NCBI RefSeq assembly: GCF_014836415.1 | Contig: NZ_JACSQY010000004.1 | Coordinates: 1-48,193 of the forward strand | Reading direction: 5' to 3' | Origin: Sporosarcina gallistercoris | Lineage (GTDB): Bacteria; Bacillota; Bacilli; Bacillales_A; Planococcaceae | Length of the DNA: 48,193 nucleotides | Part shown: positions 8,174 through 16,580 of the stretch, piece after piece | How positions within the stretch are numbered: the stretch's first letter is position 1 | Layout: the number at the start of each line of letters is the position of its first letter | Notes under the pieces: generated by a model | The model's input: the letters and a program-made list of their open reading frames with translations, nothing else | The model's database searches: none | What the model was told of the DNA's origin: nothing | Position numbers and translations under genes: made by a program

Positions 8174-9001
8174 TCATTTCCAAAAATCATCAAACACAGT
8201 AACTGGAAGATGCCGCTTATGCGCGGAACGAAGGTAGTGTCCTTCGATTGTTTGGCGTGCATCATCAGGTACCGGTTTTCCTTCCAAGTAATCATCGATT
8301 TGCGGATAGGTTACACCGAGGGCGATTTCATCAGGCAAGGCAGGTTTGTCTTCCTCCAGATCCGCGGTCGGAACTTTGTTGTATAAATGCTCTGGGCAAC
8401 CGAGGAAACGAAGCATTTCCTTCCCTTGCCGTTTGTTCAAACGGGATAACGGGGTGACGTCTGCTGCTCCATCGCCGAATTTCGTATAGAATCCGGTGAT
8501 TGCTTCTGCTGCATGATCCGTTCCGATTACCACACAATGATGGAACGCCGCCATTGAAAACTGGACTTTCATCCGTTCCCTAGCTTTCTCATTGCCCTTT
8601 TCAAAATCTGACAAGGAAATCCCTGCCGCGTCAAGTGCCCGAAGGCTGGCATCTACTGCCTCTTTAATATTTACGGTATACGTACTAGTCGGACCAATGA
8701 AACGCAAGGCATCTTGACAATCATCTTCGTCAAACTGTGTACCATAGGGCAGTCGGATTGCGACAAACTTATAGCGATCCGTTTCAAGTTCCTTATTCAA
8801 CTCATCCACTGCCATCTGCGCAAGTTTTCCAGCTAACGTTGAATCTTGGCCACCGGAAATCCCTAGTACATAACCTTCTAGAAACGTATTCTTCTTCAAA
8901 TACTCTTTCAGGAAATCCACCGATACCCGGATCTCTTTCTGAGGATCGATCTCCGGCTGCACGTGCAATTCCTGAATGATTTGCTGTTGTAATGCATTCA
9001 T
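8174..9001 (-). CDS. nadE: NH3-dependent NAD synthetase
   Basis: Last step of NAD synthesis: amidation of nicotinate adenine dinucleotide with ATP and ammonia. 275 residues, the single-domain form typical of Bacillus, with no glutaminase domain. The P-loop is [16 protein letters not shown] (about 49-64); [19 protein letters not shown] (about 160-178) and [14 protein letters not shown] are conserved NadE segments. It follows pncB by 12 bases in the same operon. Confidence 0.96.
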   Translation of the reverse strand: MNALQQQIIQELHVQPEIDPQKEIRVSVDFLKEYLKKNTFLEGYVLGISGGQDSTLAGKLAQMAVDELNKELETDRYKFVAIRLPYGTQFDEDDCQDALRFIGPTSTYTVNIKEAVDASLRALDAAGISLSDFEKGNEKARERMKVQFSMAAFHHCVVIGTDHAAEAITGFYTKFGDGAADVTPLSRLNKRQGKEMLRFLGCPEHLYNKVPTADLEEDKPALPDEIALGVTYPQIDDYLEGKPVPDDARQTIEGHYLRSAHKRHLPVTVFDDFWK

Positions 9002-9013
9002 TATGGATTCCTC

Positions 9014-10483
9014 CTATTCGTGTATGAAGTCACTCACCATTTCCTGGACTTCTTCGATATTTCTCATCTTATTATCCCAGCACTTCTGGCTCAAATCGAC
9101 AGGATACTCTTCGGGATTGAGGGAACGTTTGTATTCGTCCCATAACAGGTTCAAATTATCTTTTGCATACTGTTGGATTTCAATGGTTGGCGGCAACTCA
9201 TAAACGATTTGTCCATTATCGATGACTTTTACATGGAGGTCTCTCGCTTCAAAATTCGTTACAAACTTAGAGATGAAGGTGTGTACGGGATGAAACATTT
9301 TGATCCGTTTTTCAGCGTTCGGATCTTCATCATACATCGTGATGTAGTCCCCTTCAGCTTTACCATTTTCTTTATCGATAATCCGGTAGAGCTTCTTACG
9401 TCCAGGCGTGGTCACTTTCTCAGCGTTGGATGAAATCTTGATCGTGTCCACCATTTCACCATTTTCACCTTCGATTGCAACGAGTTTGTAGACGGCACCA
9501 AGTGCTGGCTGGTCATAAGCGGTAATGAGTTTCGTCCCGATTCCCCACACATCCACTTGAGCACCTTGAGCTTTCAAGTTAAGGATCGTGTATTCATCCA
9601 AATCATTGGATACAACGATTTTCGCATCCTCGAATCCTGCTTCGTCCAACATACGGCGTGCTTCCTTTGACAGAAATGCGATATCCCCACTGTCTAGGCG
9701 AATGCCTATGAAGTTAATCTTGTCTCCTAGTTCCTTCGCCACTTTAATGGCCGTCGGGACACCGATTTTCAATGTGTTATACGTATCTACAAGGAAGACA
9801 CAGTCACGATGGCGTTTTGCATAGGAGTGAAACGCTTTGTATTCACTCTTATAAGCTTGTACAAGGGAATGGGCATGGGTACCGCTCGCCTGTATGCCGA
9901 ACAGTTTTCCAGCCCGGACGTTACTGGTCGCTTCCACACCGCCAATCACTGCAGCCCGTGCTCCCCAGACAGCCGCATCCATTTCATGCGCACGTCTGCT
10001 GCCGAATTCCATCACCATTTCGTCTTTCACGACTTGCTTGATGCGACTCGCTTTCGTAGCAATCAGCGTTTGGTAGTTGACGATATTCAAGAGCGCTGTC
10101 TCAATAAGCTGTGCCTCAGCCAATGTAGTTTCTACTCGTATGATCGGTTCGTTACCAAATACCGTTTCCCCTTCTTTCATCGAATAGAGGTCTCCTGTAA
10201 ATCGGACATCTTTCAGATAATCGAGAAAGTCTTCTTTGTAATGCAACTCATCTTTTAAATAAGCGATGTCAGTATCCGTGAATTTCAGATTCCGTAAATA
10301 ATCCAGCACACGTTCAAGACCTGCAAAGATTGCATACCCGTTTCCAAAAGGCAATTTCCTGAAATACAGCTCGAAAATCGCTTTCTTGTTATGGATCCCT
10401 TCCGACCAGTACGTTTCCATCATATTGATTTGGTATAAATCTGTATGTAATGCAAAGCTATCATCTGTATAATTTGAGCTCAC
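9014..10483 (-). CDS. pncB: Nicotinate phosphoribosyltransferase
   Basis: Makes nicotinate mononucleotide from nicotinate and PRPP, the entry of the Preiss-Handler salvage route. 489 residues, the long Gram-positive form. Conserved pieces include ALHTDLYQINMMETYW at the N terminus, EFGSRRAHEMDAAVWGARAA (about 160-180), the HAHSLVQAY segment and the phosphate-binding region IRLDSGDIAFLS. The start is GTG 10483, with GAAGAGGCG seven bases upstream. Operon with nadE. Two candidate promoters precede it: an extended -10 (10603-10611) and a sigma-B-like match (10533-10557). Confidence 0.95.
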   Translation of the reverse strand: MSSNYTDDSFALHTDLYQINMMETYWSEGIHNKKAIFELYFRKLPFGNGYAIFAGLERVLDYLRNLKFTDTDIAYLKDELHYKEDFLDYLKDVRFTGDLYSMKEGETVFGNEPIIRVETTLAEAQLIETALLNIVNYQTLIATKASRIKQVVKDEMVMEFGSRRAHEMDAAVWGARAAVIGGVEATSNVRAGKLFGIQASGTHAHSLVQAYKSEYKAFHSYAKRHRDCVFLVDTYNTLKIGVPTAIKVAKELGDKINFIGIRLDSGDIAFLSKEARRMLDEAGFEDAKIVVSNDLDEYTILNLKAQGAQVDVWGIGTKLITAYDQPALGAVYKLVAIEGENGEMVDTIKISSNAEKVTTPGRKKLYRIIDKENGKAEGDYITMYDEDPNAEKRIKMFHPVHTFISKFVTNFEARDLHVKVIDNGQIVYELPPTIEIQQYAKDNLNLLWDEYKRSLNPEEYPVDLSQKCWDNKMRNIEEVQEMVSDFIHE

Positions 10484-10532
10484 ACTAATTCGCCTCTTCC
10501 AAGTAGGTTATGTAGACTGCTTACAACTTCAC

Positions 10533-10557
10533 TTACCCTTTTTCCCAAACGTTAATC
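10533..10557 (-). promoter_or_regulatory. Possible sigma-B-like promoter of pncB
   Basis: Minus strand GATTAA (10552-10557), 13 bases, GGGTAA (10533-10538). This matches the sigma-B consensus at all but one -35 base and lies about 50 bases before the pncB start. Confidence 0.3.
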
Positions 10558-10602
10558 TAAACCATTTGTGATGCCTTCTGAAGAATTTCCAAACTATAGA
10601 CA

Positions 10603-10611
10603 AGTATATCA
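10603..10611 (-). promoter_or_regulatory. Possible extended -10 promoter of pncB
   Basis: Minus strand TGATATACT: -10 TATACT (10603-10608) preceded by the TGn extension (10609-10611). No good -35 element. Confidence 0.35.
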
Positions 10612-10710
10612 AATTCCTCACAGAAAGAAATCATCTATCTCCTATTGCATTCATCTAGAGAACATGATATTATCAGAACAATCACTTTTCAAATAATTCA
10701 ATAAACAATT

Positions 10711-10815
10711 CTTATCAAGAGAGACGGAGGGACTGGCCCTGCGAAGTCTCAGCAACCAGCCAACTGGCCGAGGTGCTAATTCCAGGAGGTGCATGCGCAT
10801 CTCGCAAGATGAGAG
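10711..10815 (+). promoter_or_regulatory. SAM-I (S-box) riboswitch upstream of the cyclase gene
   Basis: Plus strand carries the S-box core: CTTATCAAGAGAG, GGAGGGACTGGCCC, CAGCAACC and GAGGTGCTAATTCC. P1 CTTATC / GATGAG (10711-10716 with 10808-10813) closes it. Unlike most S-boxes, CGAAGTCTC replaces the common GAARCCC string, compensated by GAGAC at 10720-10725. A strong terminator follows at 10837-10876. Confidence 0.93.
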
Positions 10816-10836
10816 CTGACTTCATGCAATATGCAC

Positions 10837-10876
10837 AGAAGGCCCTCTATGAATCATAGGAGGGTCTTCTTTTTGT
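10837..10876 (+). terminator. S-box expression-platform terminator
   Basis: Long hairpin AGAAG-G-CCCTC-TATGA / TCATA-G-GAGGG-TCTTCT (10837-10870), then TTTTTG. It sits between the SAM-I aptamer and the cyclase gene. Confidence 0.88.
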
Positions 10877-10921
10877 ATATAAATAGCCGATTTTCGGGGT
10901 AAAAGTAAAGGTGGGATTGAG

Positions 10922-11671
10922 ATGACAACACAAACACAAACGGATTTGCTAGCTGCACTCACCACGTTGAAAACAAAAGAATGGGTGGACCTCACCCATA
11001 CGTTCGGACCGGATTCTCCGCACTTTTTCATGTTTGAAGATGCTGAGTTTAAAACACTGTTCAATCATGACGACGGTTTCTTTGCTCAGCAATTCAGCTT
11101 TGCCGGACAATACGGGACACATATCGATGCCCCCATTCACTTCGTCAGGAACACTCGCTATTTAGAAGAACTGGAGTTGAAAGAGCTTGTCCTGCCACTC
11201 ATTGTTGTCGACAAATCCAAAAACGCAGAAACAGATCACGACTTCACGTGCTCGAAAGACGACCTGTTGGAATTCGAGAAGGAACATGGAACAATCGAAT
11301 CGGGATCATTCGTCGCACTTCGAACTGACTGGAGCAAGCGATGGCCCGATCCGGAAAAGTTCTGCAATCAAGATGCAGACGGGAACAACAGGATACCAGG
11401 CTGGGGATTGGATGCCTTGCAATTCCTTTTCGAAGAACGCGGCATAAAAGCCATCGGCCATGAAACTTTTGATACCGATTCCGCTGCAGACTTCAGAAAA
11501 AACGGTGCGCTCCATGGTGAATATTACGTGCTCGAACAAAATACGTATCAAATCGAACTCTTAACAAACTTAGACAAACTCCCTGCAAAAGGGGCGGTCA
11601 TCTTTAATATTGTCCCAAAACCTGAAAAAGCATCCGGATTCCCCGTGCGCTCTTTCGCAATCCTGCCTTAA
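10922..11671 (+). CDS. Cyclase-family metal hydrolase (kynurenine formamidase/isatin hydrolase fold), SAM-riboswitch controlled
   Basis: 249 residues of the cyclase family (PF04199 type). The metal-binding motif is GQYGTHIDAPIHF near residues 62-74, preceded by VDLTHTFGPDSPHF (about 22-35) and followed by the ALRTDW and GHETFDTDS segments of kynurenine-formamidase-like enzymes. Such enzymes hydrolyse amide or lactam bonds with a divalent metal; the substrate here is unknown. It is a single gene between an S-box attenuator and a bidirectional terminator (11674-11713). SAM control suggests a link to sulphur or methyl metabolism, but no neighbour names the pathway. Confidence 0.85.
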   Translation: MTTQTQTDLLAALTTLKTKEWVDLTHTFGPDSPHFFMFEDAEFKTLFNHDDGFFAQQFSFAGQYGTHIDAPIHFVRNTRYLEELELKELVLPLIVVDKSKNAETDHDFTCSKDDLLEFEKEHGTIESGSFVALRTDWSKRWPDPEKFCNQDADGNNRIPGWGLDALQFLFEERGIKAIGHETFDTDSAADFRKNGALHGEYYVLEQNTYQIELLTNLDKLPAKGAVIFNIVPKPEKASGFPVRSFAILP

Positions 11672-11673
11672 CG

Positions 11674-11713
11674 AAAACAAGCATTCTGCACGTACACAGA
11701 ATGCTTGTTTTTA
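11674..11713. terminator. Bidirectional terminator between the cyclase and FMN reductase genes
   Basis: AAAACAAGCATTCTG / CAGAATGCTTGTTTTT inverted repeat with T-rich flanks on both strands; it ends one base before the stop codon of the minus-strand gene. Confidence 0.85.
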
Positions 11714-12289
11714 TTATGCTTTTTTCGATGCATGCATTTCAGTCATGCGCTCGTAAAAATCGACGAAGTTGTCGACTACAGAGTCCAAGAAGGCTACTGT
11801 CGATGCGTCTGTTAACTCGTCTTGTTCGTTCAATTTCTCATGAACGGAACCGATGTACACTTCATTGTTCGGCAAAATGAGTGGTGAAAGACCCGGATTG
11901 GACAAAATTTCACGCAAATGGATTTGAGCACGCACGCTTCCGAAAACTCCCATTGATGAGCCGACGATGAACGCAGGCTTATCACGCAACGTCGCTTCGC
12001 CTCCGCGTGATAACCAGTCCAGCGCATTTTTCATAGCGCCTGGGATGGAGAAGTTGTATTCAGGAACTGCGAACAGTACTGCATCCGAATCCTTCACATC
12101 TTCTTTGAATGTACGGGCATTTACGGGCGGTTCACTTTCAATGTCTACTGAAAACATTTCTACGTCATTGATGGAAACTAACGTAATATCCAAACGATCG
12201 GCGTACCGCTTCTTCATGAAGTTCACCAATCTTTTATTGTAAGAAGTCGAACTTGTACTTCCGATAATTGCTTTTACTCGTATTGTCAT
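11714..12289 (-). CDS. NADPH-dependent FMN reductase (flavodoxin-like)
   Basis: 191 residues of the NADPH-dependent FMN reductase/azoreductase family: GSTSSTSYNKRLV phosphate-binding loop near residues 10-22, PEYNFSIPGAMKNALDWLSR (about 80-99) flavin-binding segment, and the GSSMGVFGS loop (about 113). A soluble two-electron flavin or quinone reductase is likely; the physiological acceptor is unknown. The start ATG 12289 has AAGGAG nine bases upstream. Confidence 0.88.
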   Translation of the reverse strand: MTIRVKAIIGSTSSTSYNKRLVNFMKKRYADRLDITLVSINDVEMFSVDIESEPPVNARTFKEDVKDSDAVLFAVPEYNFSIPGAMKNALDWLSRGGEATLRDKPAFIVGSSMGVFGSVRAQIHLREILSNPGLSPLILPNNEVYIGSVHEKLNEQDELTDASTVAFLDSVVDNFVDFYERMTEMHASKKA

Positions 12290-12504
12290 CTTGAATTGCT
12301 CCTTCTTGTTAAACTTTTTTATCTCGAATTAAGGATACCATTTTTGTTCTTTAACGTTTAATAATCTGCTCACTGATCTTAACTTCGTGAAAAACTCCGT
12401 ACACTCTTGCTTATATAAATCTTTTAGCATTCTAATATATTTTATTATAACTCCATTGTTAGTTACATAAATCACGAGAACCTTACAAATACTTTTAAAC
12501 CAAT

Positions 12505-12530
12505 GTTTATAGTTTCATGATCCGGGGTAA
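12505..12530 (+). promoter_or_regulatory. Sigma-B-like promoter of the sucrose-synthesis pair
   Basis: GTTTAT (12505-12510), 14 bases, GGGTAA (12525-12530), followed by an A/T-rich stretch and the ribosome site of the glycosyltransferase. The rest of the 312-base gap 12290-12601 is A/T-rich with no other feature that I can support. Confidence 0.5.
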
Positions 12531-12601
12531 AAACTTATCACGTAAACAATTAATATTTTACAAATATAAGATGAAATCATAAATATCAGAGGAGTGCTTA
12601 T

Positions 12602-13818
12602 ATGGGAAAGAATATTTGTTTCATTTCAGATCATGGTCATCCCTTAGCGCCACTCGGGACAAGCCAAGCAGGGGGCAGAATAATTATGTGAAGCAACTTG
12701 CTCTTGCATTAGATGCTCGCGGTCATTCTGTAGACGTTTTCACTCACTGGTCCAATGCCGAATCACCTCAATACGAAACGTTTGGAAATAGGTGCCGCGT
12801 CATCCGTGTCGCAGCAGGGAAGAAGAAATTTGTCGATAAAACAGAGATGCTCCATCTCCTGCCCGCCTTTCTCAATGAGATGAAGGTGCTTCAAAACCTT
12901 TCGGATTATGACATCATGCATACACATTATTGGCTTTCCGGGTTACTCGGATCGGAATTGAGTAAAGAAGTTAAAATTCCGTGGGTCCATACATCCCATT
13001 CCCTAGCTATCGCAAAACAACGGGCTACCGGTATAAAACAACCGCAAAGGCTCAAAGCGGAGCGGATGATCCTTTCTAAAGCAGATGCAGTCATCGCCAC
13101 TACGCTGGACGAAAAAGCCCTTATCAAAGCCACTGTGAAACACCCTTCTCCAATTCGCGTACTACCTATTGGCGTAAGTCCAGTCTTTACTCCTGAACCT
13201 CATTCCATACACTCGCCCCTCACTTTCACGTTTGCAGGAAGACTCGAAAAAACAAAAGGGATTTATACGTTGCTTCGTGCTTTTAAACTTCTGTCCGGTT
13301 CTGGCCTTCTTGAAGTGCCAATCCGTTTACGGATCATAGGCGGCGAGCCTGACCAAGTGGATCCGCAAACGAAATGTGCAGTTTCAGACGAACTCCGAGC
13401 AGCCGTAAAAGGGATTGAGGATCATGTCGATTTTCTAGGCTGTCTTCCCCCTGAGCGCCTTGCAGCACACTTCAGAAGCAGTTTAGCGGTCATCGTGCCT
13501 TCCTATTATGAATCTTTCGGAATGGTAGCGGCAGAAGCTCAAGCATGCGGAAGCCCTGTCATTGCTTCGAATGTAGGAGGACTTGGCGATATTGTGATCA
13601 ATAAGGAAACTGGCCTTCAAGTAAAACCGAACAGCACAAGTGAACTCGCCTCAGCCATGGGCCTTTTTACAAAAAGACCTGATATTGCTGCACAACTCGG
13701 TAAAAAAGCTGCGAAATTTGCCCAGCAGAATTTCAACTGGAAAGTAATTGCGAAAAAGGTGGATAAATTATATGAAGGAGTCAGTCGTACAGTACAAGAG
13801 CCATATGTTAGCAACTGA
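12602..13818 (+). pseudogene. Family 4 glycosyltransferase, sucrose-phosphate synthase-like, frame broken at a G5 run
   Basis: The natural start is ATG 12602 (AGAGGAG upstream), giving MGKNICFISDHGHPLAPLG..., the usual N terminus of sucrose synthase/sucrose-phosphate synthase-type GT4 enzymes. This frame stops at TGA 12689-12691. The remainder (QNNYVKQLALALDARGHSV onward, about 380 residues) lies one frame over. Five G at 12671-12675 where six would restore AGGQNNYV explains the break. The downstream part is intact: FAGRLEKTKGIYTLLRAF, and the GT4 motif ESFGMVAAEAQACGSPVIAS. It overlaps the phosphatase gene by 47 bases, and the two together suggest sucrose synthesis from UDP- or ADP-glucose and fructose-6-P. 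It could be a real mutation, a phase-variable tract or a sequencing error. Confidence 0.82.
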
Positions 13819-14515
13819 TTTAGACAATACATTAGTGGGGCATAAGCAAGATTTGAAAAGCCTCACCGAGTTACTCCAGTCTTCACATGAAGATATAGCG
13901 CTGGTCTACGTCACAGGACGCCATGCAAGCTCTGTTCAGCAACTCATTTCGGAGGAGCGTCTGCCTGCCCCCGACCTGGTTATTTCAGATGTAGGAACAA
14001 AGATTTGGCATATGCCTGAGTGGGAGGAAGATGCCTCTTGGCGTAGTTTAATGGAAGCAAGATGGGACCCGGAACGGGTGAAAGAGTTGGCTTCTCGTTT
14101 CCCTGACTTAACACCCCAAGAATTGCCCGATGATTGCAGGGTTTCTTTTACCGTGAAACAAAATCCGGAAACCGTTCGCCAATTCAAGCACTCTCTCAAA
14201 GAGCACAATATCGCCCATCAATTCATCTTCAGCTCGAATCAGGATGTGGATGTTCTTCCTGAAGGCGCGGGTAAAGGGAATGCACTCGACTACGTGATTC
14301 GAAAATTCTTCCATCCTTCCGTCAAGATTTTAGTTGCAGGCGATTCCGGAAATGACATCGATATGCTGGACTCGGAATGGCCTTCTGTCATCGTTGGCAA
14401 TGCTCACGATGAGTTGAAGAATATTCCTGACCGCCACAATCTGTATAGAGCTGAACGTCATTTTGCAGGCGGTATCCACGAGGCATGGTGTCACTTTTAC
14501 GGCACTCCAAAATGA
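13772..14515 (+). CDS. HAD-superfamily sucrose-phosphate phosphatase-like hydrolase
   Basis: About 247 residues of the HAD-IIB type. Motif I MLATDLDNTLVG holds the Asp nucleophile pair, motif II is VYVTGR, motif III Lys is in GAGKGNALDYV, and motif IV is GDSGNDIDML. This pattern and length match sucrose-6-phosphate phosphatase, which releases sucrose from sucrose-6-P. The chosen start is ATG 13772, with AAAGGTGG nine bases upstream; the frame is open further upstream and an ATG at 13805 is possible. Coupled to the preceding GT4 gene. Sucrose as a compatible solute is inferred; mannosylglycerate or trehalose-type phosphatases share the fold. Confidence 0.82.
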   Translation: MKESVVQYKSHMLATDLDNTLVGHKQDLKSLTELLQSSHEDIALVYVTGRHASSVQQLISEERLPAPDLVISDVGTKIWHMPEWEEDASWRSLMEARWDPERVKELASRFPDLTPQELPDDCRVSFTVKQNPETVRQFKHSLKEHNIAHQFIFSSNQDVDVLPEGAGKGNALDYVIRKFFHPSVKILVAGDSGNDIDMLDSEWPSVIVGNAHDELKNIPDRHNLYRAERHFAGGIHEAWCHFYGTPK

Positions 14516-14570
14516 AAAAACAAAAGCTGTCTGTTCAAGTCCTAATTCAGGGCTTCATCAGATAGCTTTT
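14513..14570. terminator. Terminator between the phosphatase and chemoreceptor genes
   Basis: Outer stem AAAAGCTGTCTG / CAGATAGCTTTT (14522-14570) with an inner stem AGTCCT / AGGGCT. On the minus strand it is followed by TTTTGTTTTTTC, a strong T-run, so it serves mainly the chemoreceptor gene. Confidence 0.7.
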
Positions 14571-14584
14571 AAATTACGTTTCTG

Positions 14585-16318
14585 TTATATATTGAATCTG
14601 CGAATGGATTCTTGGAGGCCTTCTGCCATTTGAGACAGTGTTTCAGAAGCTGCTGCAATTTCTTCCATTGAAGCTGTTTGTTGTTGTGCAGATGCTGAAA
14701 TATTCTCCACGTGGTTAGCGGACTGCATTGCAATCGTTGCAGTTTGCTCGATAATTGACGCCATACGTTCGGATTCGCCACGATTTTTTGCAGTACCTGT
14801 AGTCACCTCTTGAATTTGTTCGGAAATCCCTTGTATCGCCTGAGAAATTTTAGTGAAAATCGCGCCCGTCTCTTCCACCAGTTTCGCTCCCATCTCCACC
14901 GCTTCATTTCCACGGCCGATTGCTGAAACGGAATGACCGATATCTTGTTGGATTGCTCCTATTAGGGTCCCTACTTGGGTTGCGGCATTTGAAGACTGTT
15001 CAGCCAGTTTTCGTACTTCATCCGCCACGACAGCGAATCCTCTGCCATTCTCTCCCGCACGTGCTGCTTCGATAGCGGCATTCAATGCTAATAGATTCGT
15101 CTGTTCCGCAACATTCGTAATCAGTCCTGCAATTTTACCGATTTCTGCAGACTTGCTGCCGAGCTCGTTTACATATTTGAAAGCCGAATCGGTTTCAGAT
15201 TGGATGGTTTCCATATGATTCTCAACGCGCGTCACAGATCCGGATCCTTCTTCAGCTAAATTCACCGTCTCGTAAACCGTATTTTTCGCCCGCTCCATCT
15301 CTCCTTCCACGTGATGCATATCACTTGATAGGTGCATGGCAGCTTTGTTCACTATCTCGGTTTGTTCCAACTGTCCATCGATTCCGCCTGCAAGTTCCTG
15401 AATCGATTCAGATACATGTTCCACCGACTTACTCGTCTCTTCACTACTCGCAGACAGCTCCTCGGAAGTGGCTGCTACTTGCATGGATGCACTTGAAACC
15501 TGCTCGATCATTTCCTTTAAATTCTGTGACATCCGATTCGTATATAAGGCTAGTTCGCCGATCTCATCCCGATTTCGAGTTTGCACCACGTCTCCTGACA
15601 GATCACCGTCCGCCACTCGGGCTACGTGATCTGTAATCCGGATAAGCGGTTTCGATAGATGTCCTGAAAACAAAATGATGACGATAGCGCCTATAAGTAA
15701 GGAAATCCCTAGTACCACAGCCAGAACCATCAACAATCCCTTGGACTCACTGTTGAAATCCATCAAATAGGATCCCGCAACAACATTCCATCCCCATTGT
15801 TGGAATACTTGTGTATAGACGATTTTAGGTGCGACCGTCTCCGTTCCAGGAACCGCGAAATCGAATGTTAGGAAACCTCCACCGTTTTGCGCGGTTTTAA
15901 TGGTTTCCATTGTAGTCATCATGCCCTCTTTTGTCTTCGAGCCACTTAAATCTTCCCCCTCTTTGACTGGGTGGGCAAGAGCCACTCCATCATCTCCAAG
16001 GACAAAGAAATATCCATGCTGCCCCATATCCACTTCAGATTGGATTGTTCGGGTTCCGTCCTCTTGAAGAGGACCAATCAGTTTGTCTTTCGCTATCTCT
16101 TGCGCTTCTTTAAGTGATAGCGCACCTTTATCCACTTGTTCCTGTAAGGATTCGAGTAAATCGATTGCGAGATTCACATCATTTTTCAATCCTTGCGCAC
16201 CGATATCATTCAAACTGTTCTTGGCTAACGTATACCCACTTAACCCAATGACCAGACTTGGAATGACAAGTAAAATTGCTGAAATCAGTATTAGTTTTGT
16301 CCGGATTCTCATTTTCAT
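14585..16318 (-). CDS. Methyl-accepting chemotaxis protein with a Cache sensor
   Basis: About 577 residues: helix 1 ([20 protein letters not shown]), an extracellular single-Cache-type sensor ([20 protein letters not shown] near 105), helix 2 around 205-228, HAMP ([19 protein letters not shown]) and a long signalling coiled coil with the conserved tip [20 protein letters not shown]. Ligand unknown. The start is ATG 16318 with GGGAGGG eight bases before it; a TTG extension overlaps this site and is rejected. A sigma-D-like motility promoter lies immediately upstream (16339-16365). Confidence 0.94.
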   Translation of the reverse strand: MKMRIRTKLILISAILLVIPSLVIGLSGYTLAKNSLNDIGAQGLKNDVNLAIDLLESLQEQVDKGALSLKEAQEIAKDKLIGPLQEDGTRTIQSEVDMGQHGYFFVLGDDGVALAHPVKEGEDLSGSKTKEGMMTTMETIKTAQNGGGFLTFDFAVPGTETVAPKIVYTQVFQQWGWNVVAGSYLMDFNSESKGLLMVLAVVLGISLLIGAIVIILFSGHLSKPLIRITDHVARVADGDLSGDVVQTRNRDEIGELALYTNRMSQNLKEMIEQVSSASMQVAATSEELSASSEETSKSVEHVSESIQELAGGIDGQLEQTEIVNKAAMHLSSDMHHVEGEMERAKNTVYETVNLAEEGSGSVTRVENHMETIQSETDSAFKYVNELGSKSAEIGKIAGLITNVAEQTNLLALNAAIEAARAGENGRGFAVVADEVRKLAEQSSNAATQVGTLIGAIQQDIGHSVSAIGRGNEAVEMGAKLVEETGAIFTKISQAIQGISEQIQEVTTGTAKNRGESERMASIIEQTATIAMQSANHVENISASAQQQTASMEEIAAASETLSQMAEGLQESIRRFNI

Positions 16319-16338
16319 AGTAATCCCTCCCAATCTAG

Positions 16339-16365
16339 TTATCGGTCAGAATAGAGTATTTATTA
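16339..16365 (-). promoter_or_regulatory. Sigma-D-like (motility) promoter of the chemoreceptor gene
   Basis: Minus strand TAAT (16362-16365), exactly 15 bases, ACCGATAA (16339-16346), close to the sigma-D consensus TAAA-N15-GCCGATAT. It leaves a short leader before the ribosome site. Confidence 0.5.
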
Positions 16366-16530
16366 CTATTTTTATGTTTTTTTAACACACAATTATCTAG
16401 TTCAAAAGTTTATTCAACTAATTCTTTGGTCAACCCCTTTTTTCTGAACCATCTAATAGTTTCAAAACTTGCCACTCATGAACTGATGGCATCCCGTAGT
16501 TTGTAATCTCGGGTTCAACATAGTTCCTCA

Positions 16531-16573
16531 TTAAAAAACCCCGCCAAAGTTTTAAACGACTTTGGCGGGGTTT
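16531..16573 (-). terminator. Intrinsic terminator of proS
   Basis: A 15-bp perfect stem AAACCCCGCCAAAGT / ACTTTGGCGGGGTTT (16536-16573) followed on the minus strand by TTTTTTAA. Confidence 0.92.
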
Positions 16574-16580
16574 CATCATG

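Noticed and set aside
12602..12691. Programmed ribosomal frameshift in the glycosyltransferase gene
   Set aside because: No slippery heptamer plus stimulator typical of programmed shifting was seen; a one-base loss in a G run is simpler.
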